Source: Gymnorhina tibicen (Eukaryota; Chordata; Aves; Passeriformes; Artamidae). Taken from it: a stretch of 64,000 nt of DNA. The stretch covers positions 213,330-277,329 of the forward strand of contig VXAZ01007874.1 of the NCBI GenBank assembly GCA_013399875.1, given 5' to 3'. The translations under genes were made by a program, and so were the position numbers. Below, one piece after another: positions 14,393-27,091 of the stretch. How positions within the stretch are numbered: position 1 is the stretch's first letter; each line of letters begins with the position of its first letter. The notes beneath the pieces were generated by a model. The model was given only the letters and a program-made list of their open reading frames with translations. It had not been told where the DNA came from and ran no database searches.

Positions 14393-14820
14393 TGTGACTG
14401 ATGCAGGCAGTTTGGGACAGAAGCCATCTCCCGCTGTGCCCTCCCCTTGCCTGGACCCAAACTGAGGGACGCGACGCTGGCCACATCTCAGGAACACCTA
14501 TTGGGAGATAGGGAGGGACCTCTGGGACTTCCTACCTAGGGAAATGCATCCAACCCATGGTGACTGTGAGCTAAAAGGGACATATTTCAGCTCAAGCCAC
14601 CTTACTACTGTAACTCTTCACTGTACTCTTCACTCTTCACCACACGCGTTACAGCTGTGCTCTGTGGGCAAGCACAGTATTTTCTGCGTGTGGGCCCCAT
14701 CACTGATCTAACCCTTGTATCCCTCTACAGCAAGTCCGACACGCCAGCAAATGCGGTTCTACATACTCTCAGCTAAACCGGGAATAAAATCTCCCCAAAC
14801 TTCTTGGCTGCGGCCCCACA
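14393..14820 (+). mobile_element. Probable solo LTR of an endogenous retrovirus (ERVL-like)
   Basis: A block of about 428 bp starts TGTGACTGATGC and ends GGCCCCACA, so it has TG...CA ends. It contains a polyadenylation signal AATAAA at 14783-14788 shortly before its end, as expected of an LTR read on the plus strand. Its composition differs from the AT-rich intron on its left. The wording resembles passerine ERVL-type LTRs as I remember them; I could not compare it with a library. I see no clear target-site duplication (TATGAGG before, GACGTCT after) and no internal retroviral genes, so it would be an old solo copy. Confidence 0.45.
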
Positions 14821-14899
14821 GACGTCTGGAGCCACACCAAGAACCCCCCCTCCGAGCACCGCCTTTCTCAGGGGCCCTCCCCAACACGCACTGAGGCAA

Positions 14900-15500
14900 T
14901 TCTTCGGTTTATGAGACGAAAAAACGGACGAAAAGCTGCAGATAAAGCCTGCGGGCCCTCGAGTTTACCCCAAACCACACGAGCCGTCCGCAGTTCCCGG
15001 TTATCGCTGCGAGAGGCGGGGCGCCGCTCCCGCTCTGAGAGGCGCTCGCTGCTCCCCGGGGCCTGCCCGGCCTCTGCCCAGGGCCCAGGGCCGCCCCGGC
15101 CCAGCCGCCCGCGGGAAGCGGCGCCTCAGCCCCATCGCGGCCTCAGCGAGACGGCGGCGCTTCCCCCACCACTCCCACTCCCGCGGCTGCGCTACCTGCG
15201 CGCCCGCCCCGCGCCCGTGGGCGGTGCGGGTGGCCCGGCCCGGCCCAGCCCCTCCGCTCCCCTCCCGACCGGCCCTGCCCACGGGCACCGCAGGCTCTAC
15301 CTGCGGCCGGCGGNCCGGCAGGGGAGGGATGGCAGAGGAAACGCGGCGGTGCAGCGAGCTGCCCCTCGGATCGGGCTGGAATCGCGGGGTGGAATGGGAA
15401 GGGATGGTGGGTCACGTCAAGATGTCTGTCTAGGTACTGGCTCGGCGGGTGCTGCATCCCAGGCAGAGAGGAACAGGCTCGCGTCGCCCATCTCAGGTAA
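14900..15500. promoter_or_regulatory. CpG-island bidirectional promoter of PMS1 and ORMDL1
   Basis: A very GC- and CpG-rich block lies between two divergent genes, PMS1 leftward and ORMDL1 rightward. No other CpG island lies nearby, so both probably start here. Candidate first-exon donors are TCTCAG|GTAATG on the plus strand (exon end 15496, ORMDL1) and CAG|GTAG on the minus strand (exon ends 15196 or 15301, PMS1). No TATA box is evident. A single N at 15314 marks an assembly join inside the island, so its exact sequence is uncertain. Confidence 0.75.
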
Positions 15501-16596
15501 TGTGTCCCCTGCAAGCGCACGGCTTGGAATGCTTTGCGACAGGTACTGGTTAATGTAGGCAGTGCCCCGGTTCGGGTTCGGGTTCATCGTATCTATTTTT
15601 AGTCTCCTGCTGTTAATATTGCAGAATACTCGAGTATTTTATATTTATTTTGTACTCCGTACAGGACTAAGTAAGTGTGAGAAACAAACTTCCTACCAAA
15701 AGCAAGCTGCTTTTGCTGGTTAAATAGTGCTTTTGTAGTCTGATTCAGACGATTGCTAAAAAAACAAAACTTCATCCCAGTCCCATAAATGAATATTCAT
15801 AGTCTCAGAGGTGACGTGAGTTTGAAGTAAACAATAGTTTAGGGGTTTTTAAAATTATCATTACAAATTTTACTGCAATAGGACAAGAGTGGCACTTTAG
15901 GTAAGTTCTGTCAATTTCCTGAATATATCAGCATATGAAATTATCCTGTGTATCTCTGTATGTGTCTGTTGCGTAGAAAACTTTTGAATCTGTTCTCTAA
16001 TTTCAGCCAGATTTAAAAGATGAAAATGTCTGTCTGAAAACTAATAGATGGGGAGGGGAGGAAATCTGCACTTTGCTTCAAGAAAAAGAGGCGTAGATTA
16101 CTCCTTCATTGTTCTTTCTAGAAGTAGGCAGCTGGGCGGTTGGTTTATGCAGAATTCTTCACTAACCATTACATGAACAGGAAAGAGGAGGAAGATTGTC
16201 TGATGTGGGAAGCAGAAAAGAACTCTGGATATTGTCGTGGATGGAGAAACAATTCAGAGGACAAAAGTTATTAGCTTGGTTTCTTACAGCTTTGCAACTT
16301 TAGCTTCTGACATCACAGCTTACTATTTTTTTTAAAATGTCCCTTCTGTAGCAGGCTAGTGAGTTTTATTTGTTTGGACTTGATTTAAACAAAGAGTTCC
16401 CAACTGTCCCTTTGTACTGATTTCTCTATAAACCATAGTTTGAAGATCTTGAGGTACATCCTGGTTTATGCACTGTGTTCTCTCCGGACCTGCTTCTTTA
16501 AAGCAGCTTTTACCCACACTTGAAATTTCAATATGTTAAGTACTCCTCTGTAACAGGAGTCTCCGTCTTCAAACAGATCTGTTTTATAGGGTAAAA

Positions 16597-19500
16597 ATGA
16601 ACGTAGGAGTTGCCCACAGCGAGGTAAATCCTAACACTCGGGTGATGAACAGCCGTGGAATGTGGCTGACATACGCGCTCGGAGTCGGCATGCTGCACAT
16701 TGTCCTGCTCAGCATTCCCTTCTTTAGCGTCCCAGTTGCTTGGACTTTAACAAATGTCATTCACAACCTGGTGAGTACCCTCTCCTGGAACAGAATTTGA
16801 GAAGTTGTTGTTCATATGCATGTATTTTCAGTAGCAAGGGAAGAGGAAAATAGCCAGTATGTATGAACAATGAAATCCTGCTATCCAAAACACCACCTCT
16901 CCTTGGCCTATCCACAGATGATTGGCTGTTTTGGGAAGGAGGAGTGATACATGACGACTTTCAGTTTAAGCATGAAAAACTTGAAATATTCTTTATGTAG
17001 CTATGTATTCTTTTAAATGGCATTTAATTAGGCTGGAAGGTTGCAGACATAAAATCATCATGCCAACCAACTTTTGCAGTGTTCTTTATATTATTAGAGA
17101 GCTGTGCTGAATCCATAAACTATCACATTTTTAATTCTTGGACACTTTTCTACTAATTTTTCCACATAAATCTGTTAGTATCCCAAAATGTTTAATTTTA
17201 GCACCTTACCTATTTTCTTTAAGAGAAATATTTGTATTCTATCTCTTCTAGTTTTGATTTCTGGCCAAGCAACATAACTCAGAATGACTTCAGCATACAG
17301 TGTTGTCACTATACACGACATTAGAGAAATCTTGCTTGAAAGCAGTGGGATAAACTGGACTACTTTGACCCCAGCCCTGAAACCATTTGTTATTCAGAGG
17401 GTTGTGATTTACGTGATGACTTTTGTACCCAAAAGATTTTGTAAGCTGCTTTCTGCTCCTCTCCCCAGGATGCTATCATTTTCTTGTAATCACCTAAAGT
17501 AACACTATCTATATTGGTCCTGCCTTGCTTAGAGAAAAGAGGGCCATAACCCAGCAATTTACATCAGACTTGAGGTTTGCTAACTCAGCTTTCTAACATT
17601 ACCAGCAAAGAAGACTTGACAAAAAGATAGCTCCTTCCTTATTTAGGAAAATGATAGTTCACTGAGGATGGCTAATATCCTCTTGAATGTAAAGTTTTAA
17701 TTTTTATTTGAGCTTTTTGGTTTTGTAGATAGGTTTAAAACTACTGGTGGAATTGTAACTGTGATTAGAGCATTTTGTGTGTTATCTTTGACAGCATCAG
17801 ACATGTCTGACTTCAGAAGATGTTGGCAGAGACAAGTATTACTAAATATTTCCCACATGCCTTACTGAACTCATTGCAAGTAGCTGTAATGACAGCAGGG
17901 ATGAGAGCATGCACTGGCAAGTAGTTTTGTAGTGGAACACTAGAAGATGAGTATAAATTGCACTTTTGGATATTTCACAATTTAAATGGCACTTCTTTTG
18001 GAAACAAATCCTTGAATGGTTTTACAAAAAAAAAATCTTGGATTTCCACTAATGGAAAACTCTTAGCTAACCTTGAAAGCATTTTTGGTGGTTCTTTCTG
18101 CAAGTACCACTGTGAAATAAAATGTGGAGTAAGCATTTGGAACTGTCCTAAAAGTGTCTTTATGGTTATTAAAACTGAGACACTACAAATGTCATGAATT
18201 GAAAAATTAATTAAAAAATCAATTGTCCTAGGTTCACAGGGCTCTGGTCTGGAGGCTGTTCCAAAAAAACATGGAAGGAGACATGAAGTGATTTGCTGAG
18301 ATTACACCTCCATTATAAGAATTTGGAAGAAATGTGATTTTTTTTTTCTATATAAAGCTTTCTATAAAATTTTTTCTATGTGCATAAGAAAGGGAAGAAA
18401 ATCTTTGATATTTTCTGGTAGAGATGCTTGCTTGGAGTTGGTGTGCTCTCTCTGATAGAAAACAAGTGTTTTCTAAAACTGGAAGAGGGTGTACTCCCCT
18501 GTTTGAAACCAAGAGGCCCAAATTGGTCTTTCAGAACAAACCAGACATGGCATGTTCCCATCGAACAGGAACAGTCACAGAGGAAGTCCAGCGTGGTTAA
18601 GGAGAAGCAGCAAAGAGGTGGACAGATGGTATTCAGCAGAATGCTTAGTCAGCTTCCGAGGATTTGAAGCTGGTAAGGGGCTGAGAAAGCTTTCAGGAGT
18701 TCATGTGATATTGTCAGTGTTTGTAGGTAGATTTTTGCTTTGTGCACACTCTACTCATCACTCAGTTCACACTGTGCTAGGAAAGTGGTGATAAAAATCA
18801 GCCCCACACTTGTTACCATGCTTGTTGAAATTCTGTTGAATTCATGGAATTTTTGCCAGCTAGTGTAGAAGGCAAGGGAGTGGATTGAATGTCACACAGA
18901 CTTTGGCTTTAAGTCTGACTCTGCCAATGATTGCACAGTCTCGGGCAAATCACTTCTTGTCTCTTCCTTCCTCTTCAATAATTTGTCATCACAGGCTAGC
19001 AGCTCTTCTGGGTGAAAATTCACTCACTCTCTTTTTTTTGGTGTTTTTTTTTTAATTTTATAATGCATTGAACAAAGTAACAATTATTTAAAAATATTAC
19101 TAAAAATGCCTCTGTATTCACTTTTTATTTTCCCCAGGGAATGTATGTGTTTTTGCATGCAGTAAAGGGAACTCCTTTTGAAACACCTGATCAGGGCAAA
19201 GCTAGGCTACTAACACACTGGGAACAACTGGATTATGGAGTACAATTCACATCTTCAAGGAAGTTCTTCACAATCTCTCCTATAATTCTGTGAGTTCAAA
19301 ACTGTGTTATAGATGAATTGACACATAAAGCCATGATTTCAAAAGCTGCAACCTAATGGGTTGCAATTTAAAGTCTAAAAGCATTTTCTGTCTCTTTTTC
19401 TTGTTGTTTGTTTGTTTGTTTCTACATCACAGATGTAGGGAGTATTTATTTACAGGCCATGTAATCAACAATCTCTTCTGCTGGTTTTGACACTCCACAT

Positions 19501-20391
19501 ACTGAAGTCAAAGTTTGTGAATAGTTATTAATGGGGCAGGTTTTAAAGATCAGAAATGCTGTGAGGAAAACTTACTGTTAACTCTTGAAGTTCTTTAAGA
19601 GATTGTGAAGTCATAAATATTGAAAATCTAAATTAATTTCTTTTGTGACAGCTTTTGTTAGCCATTTTGCAACTTGTGAGCTAGCAGTGTGTCAGTCCTC
19701 AGTGAATGCGGTCTGGTGTCAGTTTTGCTTCGTATATCTTGTCTTCTATTTACCCTAACTATGTAAATGGCTTAGGAATTCTACACACCTGTCTCGTTGA
19801 CAAAAGTGTGGTTGTGTCACTAAGAAAAATCAGATACATATTTAATATCTGACTCTAAAAGTCTTTCTGTTTGTCCCTGAAGAAAATTTACATGTCCACT
19901 TACATGGCAGAGTGAGAAGGGAGGGAAGATCCTGCATCATGTTTAGAAAGTTGGCTCATAAAGGACAGAAACTGAAAAAATATATATAACTCCTAAAAAT
20001 AAGGTGCAGAGAAGTGCTGGAAGAAAATAGTAGACTAAGAGTTGATTTTTAGCATCTTGAGAGATATGGGAAGAAGAGACAGACCATAATTTTGCTGTAG
20101 ATATTCTAGAACCTCAGGTGAGGTATTTAATAGAGGAATAGATGTTGTTAACCAGTAAAATCTTACTTACCACTAAAGCACTTCTTTCAACTTGGCTTTG
20201 TATGTGTTTTAGACAAGGCTGCCATCAGCTAAGCTTGCTCCCTTTTCTCCTGCAGGTACTTTCTGACGAGTTTCTATACAAAGTATGATCCAACACACTT
20301 TATCCTCAACACAGCCTCTCTCCTGACCGTGCTTATCCCCAAGCTGCCACAGTTGCATGGGGTTCGAATCTTTGGCATCAATAAATATTAA
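16597..20391 (+). CDS. ORMDL1: ORMDL1, ORMDL sphingolipid biosynthesis regulator 1 (complete)
   Basis: ORMDL proteins sit in the ER membrane, bind serine palmitoyltransferase and lower its activity when ceramide is abundant. The coding sequence joins 16597-16770, 19138-19289 and 20256-20391 with GT-AG borders, giving 153 aa, the family length. The N-terminus carries [17 protein letters not shown], a hallmark of the family. Hydrophobic segments lie at about residues 22-43, 46-65, 105-118 and 124-138, and the protein ends RIFGINKY. The start codon sits seven bases after a splice acceptor (TTTTATAG, exon from about 16590), so the 5' UTR is split, with its first exon in the CpG island. Closest match is ORMDL1 rather than ORMDL2/3, supported by the neighbouring PMS1 and OSGEPL1. 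Confidence 0.97.
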
Positions 20392-21800
20392 GCAGAAGGT
20401 TCAACACTGGCCGCCCCTGACATGGCTACTGCTGCTCCCCGGGTGAAGGAAACGAGTAGTCTGCTGTGCTGAGTATCTCATCGTAGTCAGGGAGAGATGC
20501 TTTTACGTCTGAGATACAATTCCTGCTTCCCGCAGCATTGTCTGGGATGAAAATCGGCTTTATAAGAAGATGCCTTCAGATACTTCAATGTGGATTGGAA
20601 ACCTGTAGAAGAAAGATTTCCATGAAGAACTGGGCAGGCCCAGCTCTAAAGCCTAATCCCCACTAAGACTGTACGTGTGGCTGATGCAAGTGGCTTGTAA
20701 GGAAGGTGCAAGTAACAGCTGAAATGGAGAGCAGAGTTTCACAAATTCCCATCATCCATAATGCAGGTGGTAACTTTTTACATATAAATCCAGAATCCTC
20801 GATGCCAAGGACTGGTGAGGCCACATTCTTAAATGAAGTGAAATTAGGTAGTTTCTACTGTATGGATTGTAGGTGGTTGTGCTTGTTATTGCATCGTAAA
20901 AGTTTGTCCCACAGTACATACTGTGACAGCGAGCATAAATTGATGGTATAATTCCTGCCTTCTCTGTTCTTGTAATTTTTTTTTTAGTTTTTTTTTTTTG
21001 GTCACAATGACTGAAAAAAGTCCTTGACTGCCGGCTCAGGGGATTTCCNTCTTGTAATTTTTTTTTTAATTTTTTTTTTTTTGGTCACAATGACTGAAAA
21101 AAGTCCTTGACTGCCGGCTCAGGGGATTTCCACATCAACTCGATAGCTCGGTTTATGTATGCTTTTACAAGTTGCCACTGTTGTGTTTATCTCATTTTGC
21201 TTACCAGGATATTGACTTTTCTATGTGTAAATGGGACATCCTGAAAAATTTCAGTTTCTTTTTAGGTGTGGATTTTTGGCTGTTTTCTCTGATATTGACT
21301 GATGGGTTATTTTTCAGTAGCTGAGAAGCCTGTGAGGTGGTGGGGAAAGGGTTGCTGCTGTTGTAGGAGAAGCTGCTCTGTTACAGAACAAGTGTCAGAA
21401 CATGTAAGGGAAACTGTAGGTTGTAAGCTAGAATAGAAGCTGAACTAGAAGTAGGTGAGTAGGCAAATCACATGGACTAACTATGCTTTTGCAGAAAAAG
21501 GTATAGATAACTTGCATGTCTTGGAAATGTGGAGGAATGCTGTGTTTTAGGGGTACTGTGTAGTACGGGGTAATCTTATATATAATCAGCTCTGGAATTA
21601 GAGTGGAGGAGGTACATCTACAGCTCTGAGCACTTATTTCTCTGTTGTGGAAAAAGGATTAATTTTGAAGTCTGCTGTGTGTCTGCCAGCCAAATCCGGC
21701 TCAGATTTAACAGAAGACTCCGTTTAAGACTTGATTTACACTTTGGTTGCAGTGACAGCCAGTGATCTGGAAAAAAAAAAATTAAAAATAAAAAAAGACA
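20392..21800 (+). other. ORMDL1 3' UTR (inferred extent)
   Basis: Noncoding sequence follows the ORMDL1 stop at 20389-20391. No AATAAA is obvious until the A-rich stretch with AATAAA at 21787-21792, so the 3' UTR may be about 1.4 kb, but the end is uncertain. The region contains the suspect duplication around 21049. Confidence 0.4.
20968..21131. repeat. Near-identical adjacent copies across a single N (probable false duplication)
   Basis: The 81 bases 20968-21048 and the 82 bases 21050-21131 are the same sequence apart from the T-run region. They are separated by exactly one N at 21049. Both contain two poly-T runs and GGTCACAATGACTG, and both end GGGGATTTCC. Two sequence ends that were not merged because of a homopolymer-length disagreement would look like this. 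Confidence 0.85.
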
Positions 21801-22019
21801 AACCCACAGTGGTGTACTTCTTTTCTTGCTACAGTATTTTCTGGCTATTTCCTTTATCGATAAAGATGCTGTTAAAAAAAAGCAATGAGTTAGGAATTTT
21901 CTTCAGCAATTGGAAGTAATTAGTCCTTTGTGTTGTTAGCACAGAAAGTGGTAACTGGCTGATTTTTAAATAATGGCCATCACAAAAGTGCTGCCTTTGA
22001 CAGTCGCTGCCGAGGGGCA

Positions 22020-22430
22020 GGGATTGCAAGACACGGCCCGAATTTAGTGTCCGCGGGGCCGGGGTGCCTCGGGGCGGCTGGACCGACCGAGTTCTTGGGT
22101 TGCGGAGCACGGGGGAGGGCTCCTTGCTCCCGGCCGCTCTCCCGCACGGCGGCTGCGCCGGGCCCCGAGCACCGCCCCGTGTCCCCGGCGGGGCGGAGCC
22201 GAGCCCGGGAGCGGGGCGGGCGAGGGGNGGCGGCCGGCGGGGGGTTCCGGCCGCCGCTCCCCCTGGCCGGGCGGGACGAGGATCCGCGGGGATGGGGCCG
22301 AGCCCGTGAAGCGGCAGAGCGGCCGGACCTGCCCTGCCCTGCCCGCACAGCAGCGCTTCTGCTGCGGGCCACGGGCGGGCTGTGACCTCCCTTAGGGCTG
22401 CAAGAGGCACGGCCAGCAAGCGTGGTGAGG
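22020..22430 (+). promoter_or_regulatory. CpG-island promoter of OSGEPL1
   Basis: A dense GC- and CpG-rich block lies 200-600 bp before the OSGEPL1 start codon. A donor-like GTG|GTGAGG near 22423-22430 and an acceptor TTCTCTTCTAG ending at 22606 suggest a noncoding first exon followed by a short 5' UTR intron. A single N at 22228 lies inside the island and may hide lost sequence. Confidence 0.65.
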
Positions 22431-22633
22431 AACTCTCTTCACACGTAATTCAGGTAAAACAAGACGTTACCTCCCAACTATTTTTTCTTAGGGTCTTAAA
22501 TGTCATGTGTGGCCATTCATAACTTTAAAAGCTCTTCAGAAAATCAGCACAACGCGTGCTTGAAAACCCTCCAGTAATAGTGAATATTTATACAGTTCTC
22601 TTCTAGACATAGCCACCAGGTAGATTATAAACA

Positions 22634-25600
22634 ATGAACAGTATTGCCAAAAGCCTTTCGCAGTCGGTTAAGCACGGCCGAGGTGCGTGGCTGAGGAGCA
22701 GCTCTATTCACTCTGGAAAGCGGCGTTTTCGCAGACTGGTTTTGGGAATAGAGACAAGCTGTGACGACACCGGCGCTGCTGTGGTGGATGAAGCGGGCTG
22801 TGTTCTGGGAGAAGCACTGCACTGTCAAAAGGAGGTTCATTTACAGTAAGAATAGACTTCTGTCAAGGCTTCTGCCTCAATAATGATTTTATTGTTACTT
22901 AAAATATCATCCATATAAAAGTCTTCCCTGCTCCATAAAACTCAGTAAGTGGTGGGTAGGTGTGAAGATGCATCACTCGGGCCACAGCACATACTGCCTG
23001 AGTTAGTACTAAGGGGGAGGAAAGATATGCCATGCATTTAACAAGTTTCCTCCAGTATTTTCTTTCAAAGAGAGACAAATTACTTCTCTAGCTTGAATAA
23101 AAGATTAAATCATCGCTACTGTTAAAATCACCAAATGTTTTGACTTTTTAGAGGGAAAATTAATCAAATATAAGCATTGGTGGTTAAGAACATGAACTGA
23201 CAAGTGAAGGGTTGTGAATATTAAGTTACATTGTTTTGGAACAGTGTTGAGATACATTTAAAAAGCATCTGTACCAAAAAAGGGAAAGTTACATCCTTTT
23301 CTGAGCTTCCACTGATGTGCTCTTCAGTGCTCTTGACACTAAACAAGGCATTTGAGAATGCACTAAGGAAACAGGCAGGATATGACAAGGTTAAGAGGTG
23401 CCTGAAAACTATTTTTATGGCATTCTATCTGTTATGAAATACCAATGCATTGTAATTCCTTTGTTTTACTAGAGCAGGTGGAATAATTCCCGTGGTGGCA
23501 CAGCAGCTTCACAGAGAAAACATTGAGCAAGTGGTACAAGAGGCCCTTCGTGCCAGCGGTGTTTCTGTGGCCGAGCTTGCGGCTGTGGCGACTACGGTGA
23601 AACCCGGCCTCGCTCTGAGCCTGGGCGTGGGGCTTCAGTACAGCCGGAGCTTGGTCAACAGGCACCAGAAGCCCTTCATCCCCATCCATCACATGGAGGC
23701 CCACGCACTGACCGTCAGGCTCACGCATCACCTGGAATTTCCCTTCTTAGTTCTCCTAATCTCTGGAGGCCACTGTCTCCTGGCAGTAGCACAAGGAGTT
23801 TCAGATTTCCTCCTGCTTGGACAGTCCATCGACATCGCACCAGGTGACATGCTGGATAAGGTAATTTTTCTTTCCTCACCTTTCCTTAGCTGTTTTCTTT
23901 ATTGCGTTTATACTACATAATGGTAGTATTATCGTCAGCCTGAGGACAGCAATTCAATGCAATACAAGTTTTACGTAACTTTTTTTTCTATTTTGAAATA
24001 CCGTAGCTTTAAGACACAAAGGACTGGTAAAAACGTACACAAAACATAAATTGTAACGCATGTACATTAATTATATTTTAGCAAATAGGCAATGTAACCA
24101 AAAGTGGTGTTGGAAGTTTCATTGATACTGATCAAGTTGTATTAATTTGAGAAGATTGATAGAGGTATCTTGAAGGATACTGTCAGGTTTAAAACAATGC
24201 ATATTAAAACATTTCTTACTAATTTGAGTTTTTACAGTTTGAAAAGCATAGTTTGGCTTGCAGAATCTTACATTTTCTGGGTCCCTGAGTACAGTCTGTA
24301 AAATTGGTCACTTATGGCTTTGTTCTCAGACACAGAGTTTTTAAACAGTATTTGTGTATATTAATTAAAAAATTGGGGGAGTGCACGGAGTCAGAAAGGG
24401 GATTTTCAAAAGCTGGAACCAACTTTGTTCCTGTGTATCTGGTAGTACAGTATGGCAGTCTGTGTGTGTTTCCTATTGCTTAAAAATGGAGTAATTAATG
24501 CTTCCTGCAAAATTTGTTGATCCTTTGTTTGCCCAGATTGTTCTAGACTTGCATTTCTAAATACTCCAGGGAAAAAAATATCCTTCTGGGCTGGTGTTAC
24601 ATCTTATTCTTACCATGCCCTGTTTGTAATTTCACATTGGATTGGATTTTTTGGTGTCACGTTTTACTCCACGGGCTACAGTACAGTGATGCAGTTCCAG
24701 AAGGAACTGATTCCAAGTCTGTTGTTTATCATCTCCTTAGGTAGCACGAAGACTGTCACTAAAAAGGCACCCGGAGTGCCACAGCATGGCTGGGGGGAAG
24801 GCCATAGAGCACTTGGCTCAGACTGGGAACCAGGAACTGCTCACCTTCCGACTGCCCATGCAGCACTATCGGAACTGCGACTTCTCCTTCTCTGGACTTC
24901 AGAACCTTGTCAATAATGCCATTGTACAAAAAGAAAAAGAAGAAGGTATTTTTAGGCAGTCAGATACAAACTGAGCTTTTGATGACCAACGCTCAGGAAT
25001 CCCCTTTGATCATATACTTTCATAGGTATTCAAGAAGGTGAGATCCTGTCCTGTGTTAAGGATGTTGCTGCTGCCGTACAGCACGCAGTGGCTGTTCATA
25101 TTATCCAGAGGACCTACCGAGCCATGCTGTTCTGCATCAAGAACAGCATATTGCCATCAAAAAATGCCACTTTGGTGAGTATACTTCTTTTTACTTTTTA
25201 TATCTGACTATGTAACATCATTTGAAGATGCAGATGCCTTATTGTACTTCCTACCTTGACAGGTGAGGAAGATCTCAGTACGTATTGTTAAAATACCAGG
25301 ATTGAAGTAATGGTCATACAAATATTTAGCTGGGTTTCAAGCTAGAGTGAGATTTTCTTACTATCTAATCTAACCTCCCATAACAATTTAGGCCATATAA
25401 TTTGACTCTCTGCTCCCTAGTACTTGACAGCTGTTCTAGTTACAGCAGAACCATAGACTGGTTTAGCTTAAAAGGGACCTTAAAAATCATCCAGTTCCAA
25501 CCCTCCTGCCATAGGCAGGGACATCTTTCACTAGACTGACGTGTTTCAGGAATGTCTTTTAGCATAATAAGCTCACTTAGCATACTCTTTTCTGGTATGT

Positions 25601-27046
25601 TTTAATCTTCAAATGCAGCATTTATTGCTGTCTTTAGAACTTCAACTGATAACCCTTTTTAACAGGATGCTAGTTGTGTGTGACCCATCAGTACTTTTGA
25701 GTTAATGCCTTTTTTCTTTTTGAAATGCTGTCAGGTTGTATCAGGAGGAGTTGCAAGTAATCAGTACATCCAAAAAGGTCTACAGAATCTGGCTGATGCA
25801 AACGATTTTGCTTTACTGTGTCCTCCTCCAAGACTCTGCACTGATAATGGTGTCATGATTGCATGGTAAGATTTGTTTCTCTTTGCGTGTGCTCCTGTAA
25901 TGTTGTTTAAAAGTTGACAGGAACCGGAGGAATCAGAGTCAGGAACCCCTTTTTGTGGTGACTGAACCTGTGCTCGTACTCAGAGCTGTGACGTACATTT
26001 TAATGTAACTGCTGTCTTGCTCAGGAATGGCATTGAGAGGTTACGTGCAGGACTGGGGGTTCTACACAGTACGGATGGCATCCGCTACGAGCCAAGGTAA
26101 GCGACTGCAACCCCTGTCTCTTTCCTCACTGCTCCCTGTGGGCAGTGAAAGGGGAAGAGATCACACGAAAAAGAGGCACAAGCTGCTGAGGAGTGTCTTT
26201 GCAGCACATACAGATCTTAAAAGTTACTTTCCAAGGCAGTTGTTAAATACAAATGATTGTGGCTGGTATTGATGTTCGTTTTGGCTCAGAAACTTAATTT
26301 ACCATAGATCATAGCAGTTCTATGTGTTTTCCTACTATGATTGTGTAGATCTTAGGCTTAAGGCCAAACAGAATGCTGGTATTTCAAAAGTACCAGCTGG
26401 TCTTAAACTTGCGATTTTTTTCAGGTTTTTTCCCTTTCCAGAAAAACAGACTTGGACGGTCTCAACTAAAAAAAAAGTTGTATTAAAATTTTCACATGAG
26501 AAATTATAAAATACTCCAAAAATAATTTGCTGTATATATTTCAGTGAACAGAAAACTTAAGTTTTACTCACTGTAGACAACACAGTATTTATCACAGAAG
26601 GAGATACCTGTGAATCTCTAGTGTGTCTTATGTTCATCAGTGAGATATAAAATGAATTATCAAGTAAAATCAGAATCTAAGTAAAACAACAACCCCAGAA
26701 GATGGCTTTGAAATCACAACTGTGTTTCTAGAGTTTGGAATGGCTACAAATGCAAATATTTCCTCACTGTAAAGATGTTTCCAGGTGCAGCTTCAGATAG
26801 ACCATTTTAATGGTCACAGTCATAGAAGTACAGGGAATGTACTGAAATACTTAGACACTTGTGCTAAATGTAAAAAAGGTCTGTGAAGCTGTACATCTGT
26901 GTGATATGGCAACAATGATGTTAATTTTTAATAAATACATAATTTTGTTTTCTAGAGCTCCCCTTGGAATTGATATTTCAAAAAGAGTTGAAGAAGATTC
27001 CATCAAGGTGCCAAAATTAAAAAAGATTCGATGGCTGGCATCTTAA
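22634..27046 (+). CDS. OSGEPL1: OSGEPL1, mitochondrial tRNA N6-threonylcarbamoyladenosine transferase (complete)
   Basis: OSGEPL1 (Kae1/TsaD/Qri7 family) moves threonylcarbamoyl from the YRDC product onto A37 of ANN-decoding mitochondrial tRNAs. Seven coding exons join in frame: 22634-22845, 23473-23860, 24741-24945, 25026-25174, 25735-25865, 26025-26096 and 26956-27046, giving 415 aa (human about 414). The first 35 residues are rich in Arg, Lys and Ser with no acidic residue, as for a mitochondrial presequence. An in-frame TAA at 22628-22630 fixes the start. Motifs: GIETSCDDT (38-46), the metal-binding HMEAH (144-148), SGGH (168-171), GDMLDK (195-200), SGGVASN (321-327) and CTDNG before the last exons. 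All splice sites are GT-AG. The gene ends 372 bp from the stop of convergent ASNSD1. Confidence 0.97.
25446..25540 (-). mobile_element. CR1 LINE 3' fragment
   Basis: Carries AAAAGGGACCTTAAAAATCA, the TTCCAACCCTCCTGCCAT segment and GGCAGGGACATCTTTCACTAG, the conserved 3' part of CR1 in reverse orientation. It lies in the OSGEPL1 intron between exons 25026-25174 and 25735-25865, and it is more decayed than the copies near 33500. Confidence 0.8.
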
Positions 27047-27056
27047 AAAGTAACTT

Positions 27057-27091
27057 AATAAAGTAAATGCAACTACAAATTTTTCAATAAA
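27057..27091 (+). terminator. OSGEPL1 polyadenylation signals
   Basis: Two AATAAA hexamers, at 27057-27062 and 27086-27091, follow the OSGEPL1 stop codon by 10 and 39 bases. The 3' UTR is therefore probably very short, ending near 27080-27115. That would fit the close spacing to the convergent ASNSD1. Confidence 0.7.

Noticed and set aside
14911..15558. Long GC-rich open frames on both strands across the PMS1/ORMDL1 CpG island
   Set aside because: Arg, Pro, Gly and Ala-rich translations appear in several frames at once, as happens in any CpG island. They contain an N and match no family.
21829..22419. 196-codon minus-strand open frame across the OSGEPL1 CpG island
   Set aside because: Low-complexity GC-rich translation running into AT-rich DNA, crossing an N, with counterparts in other frames. 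No homology.
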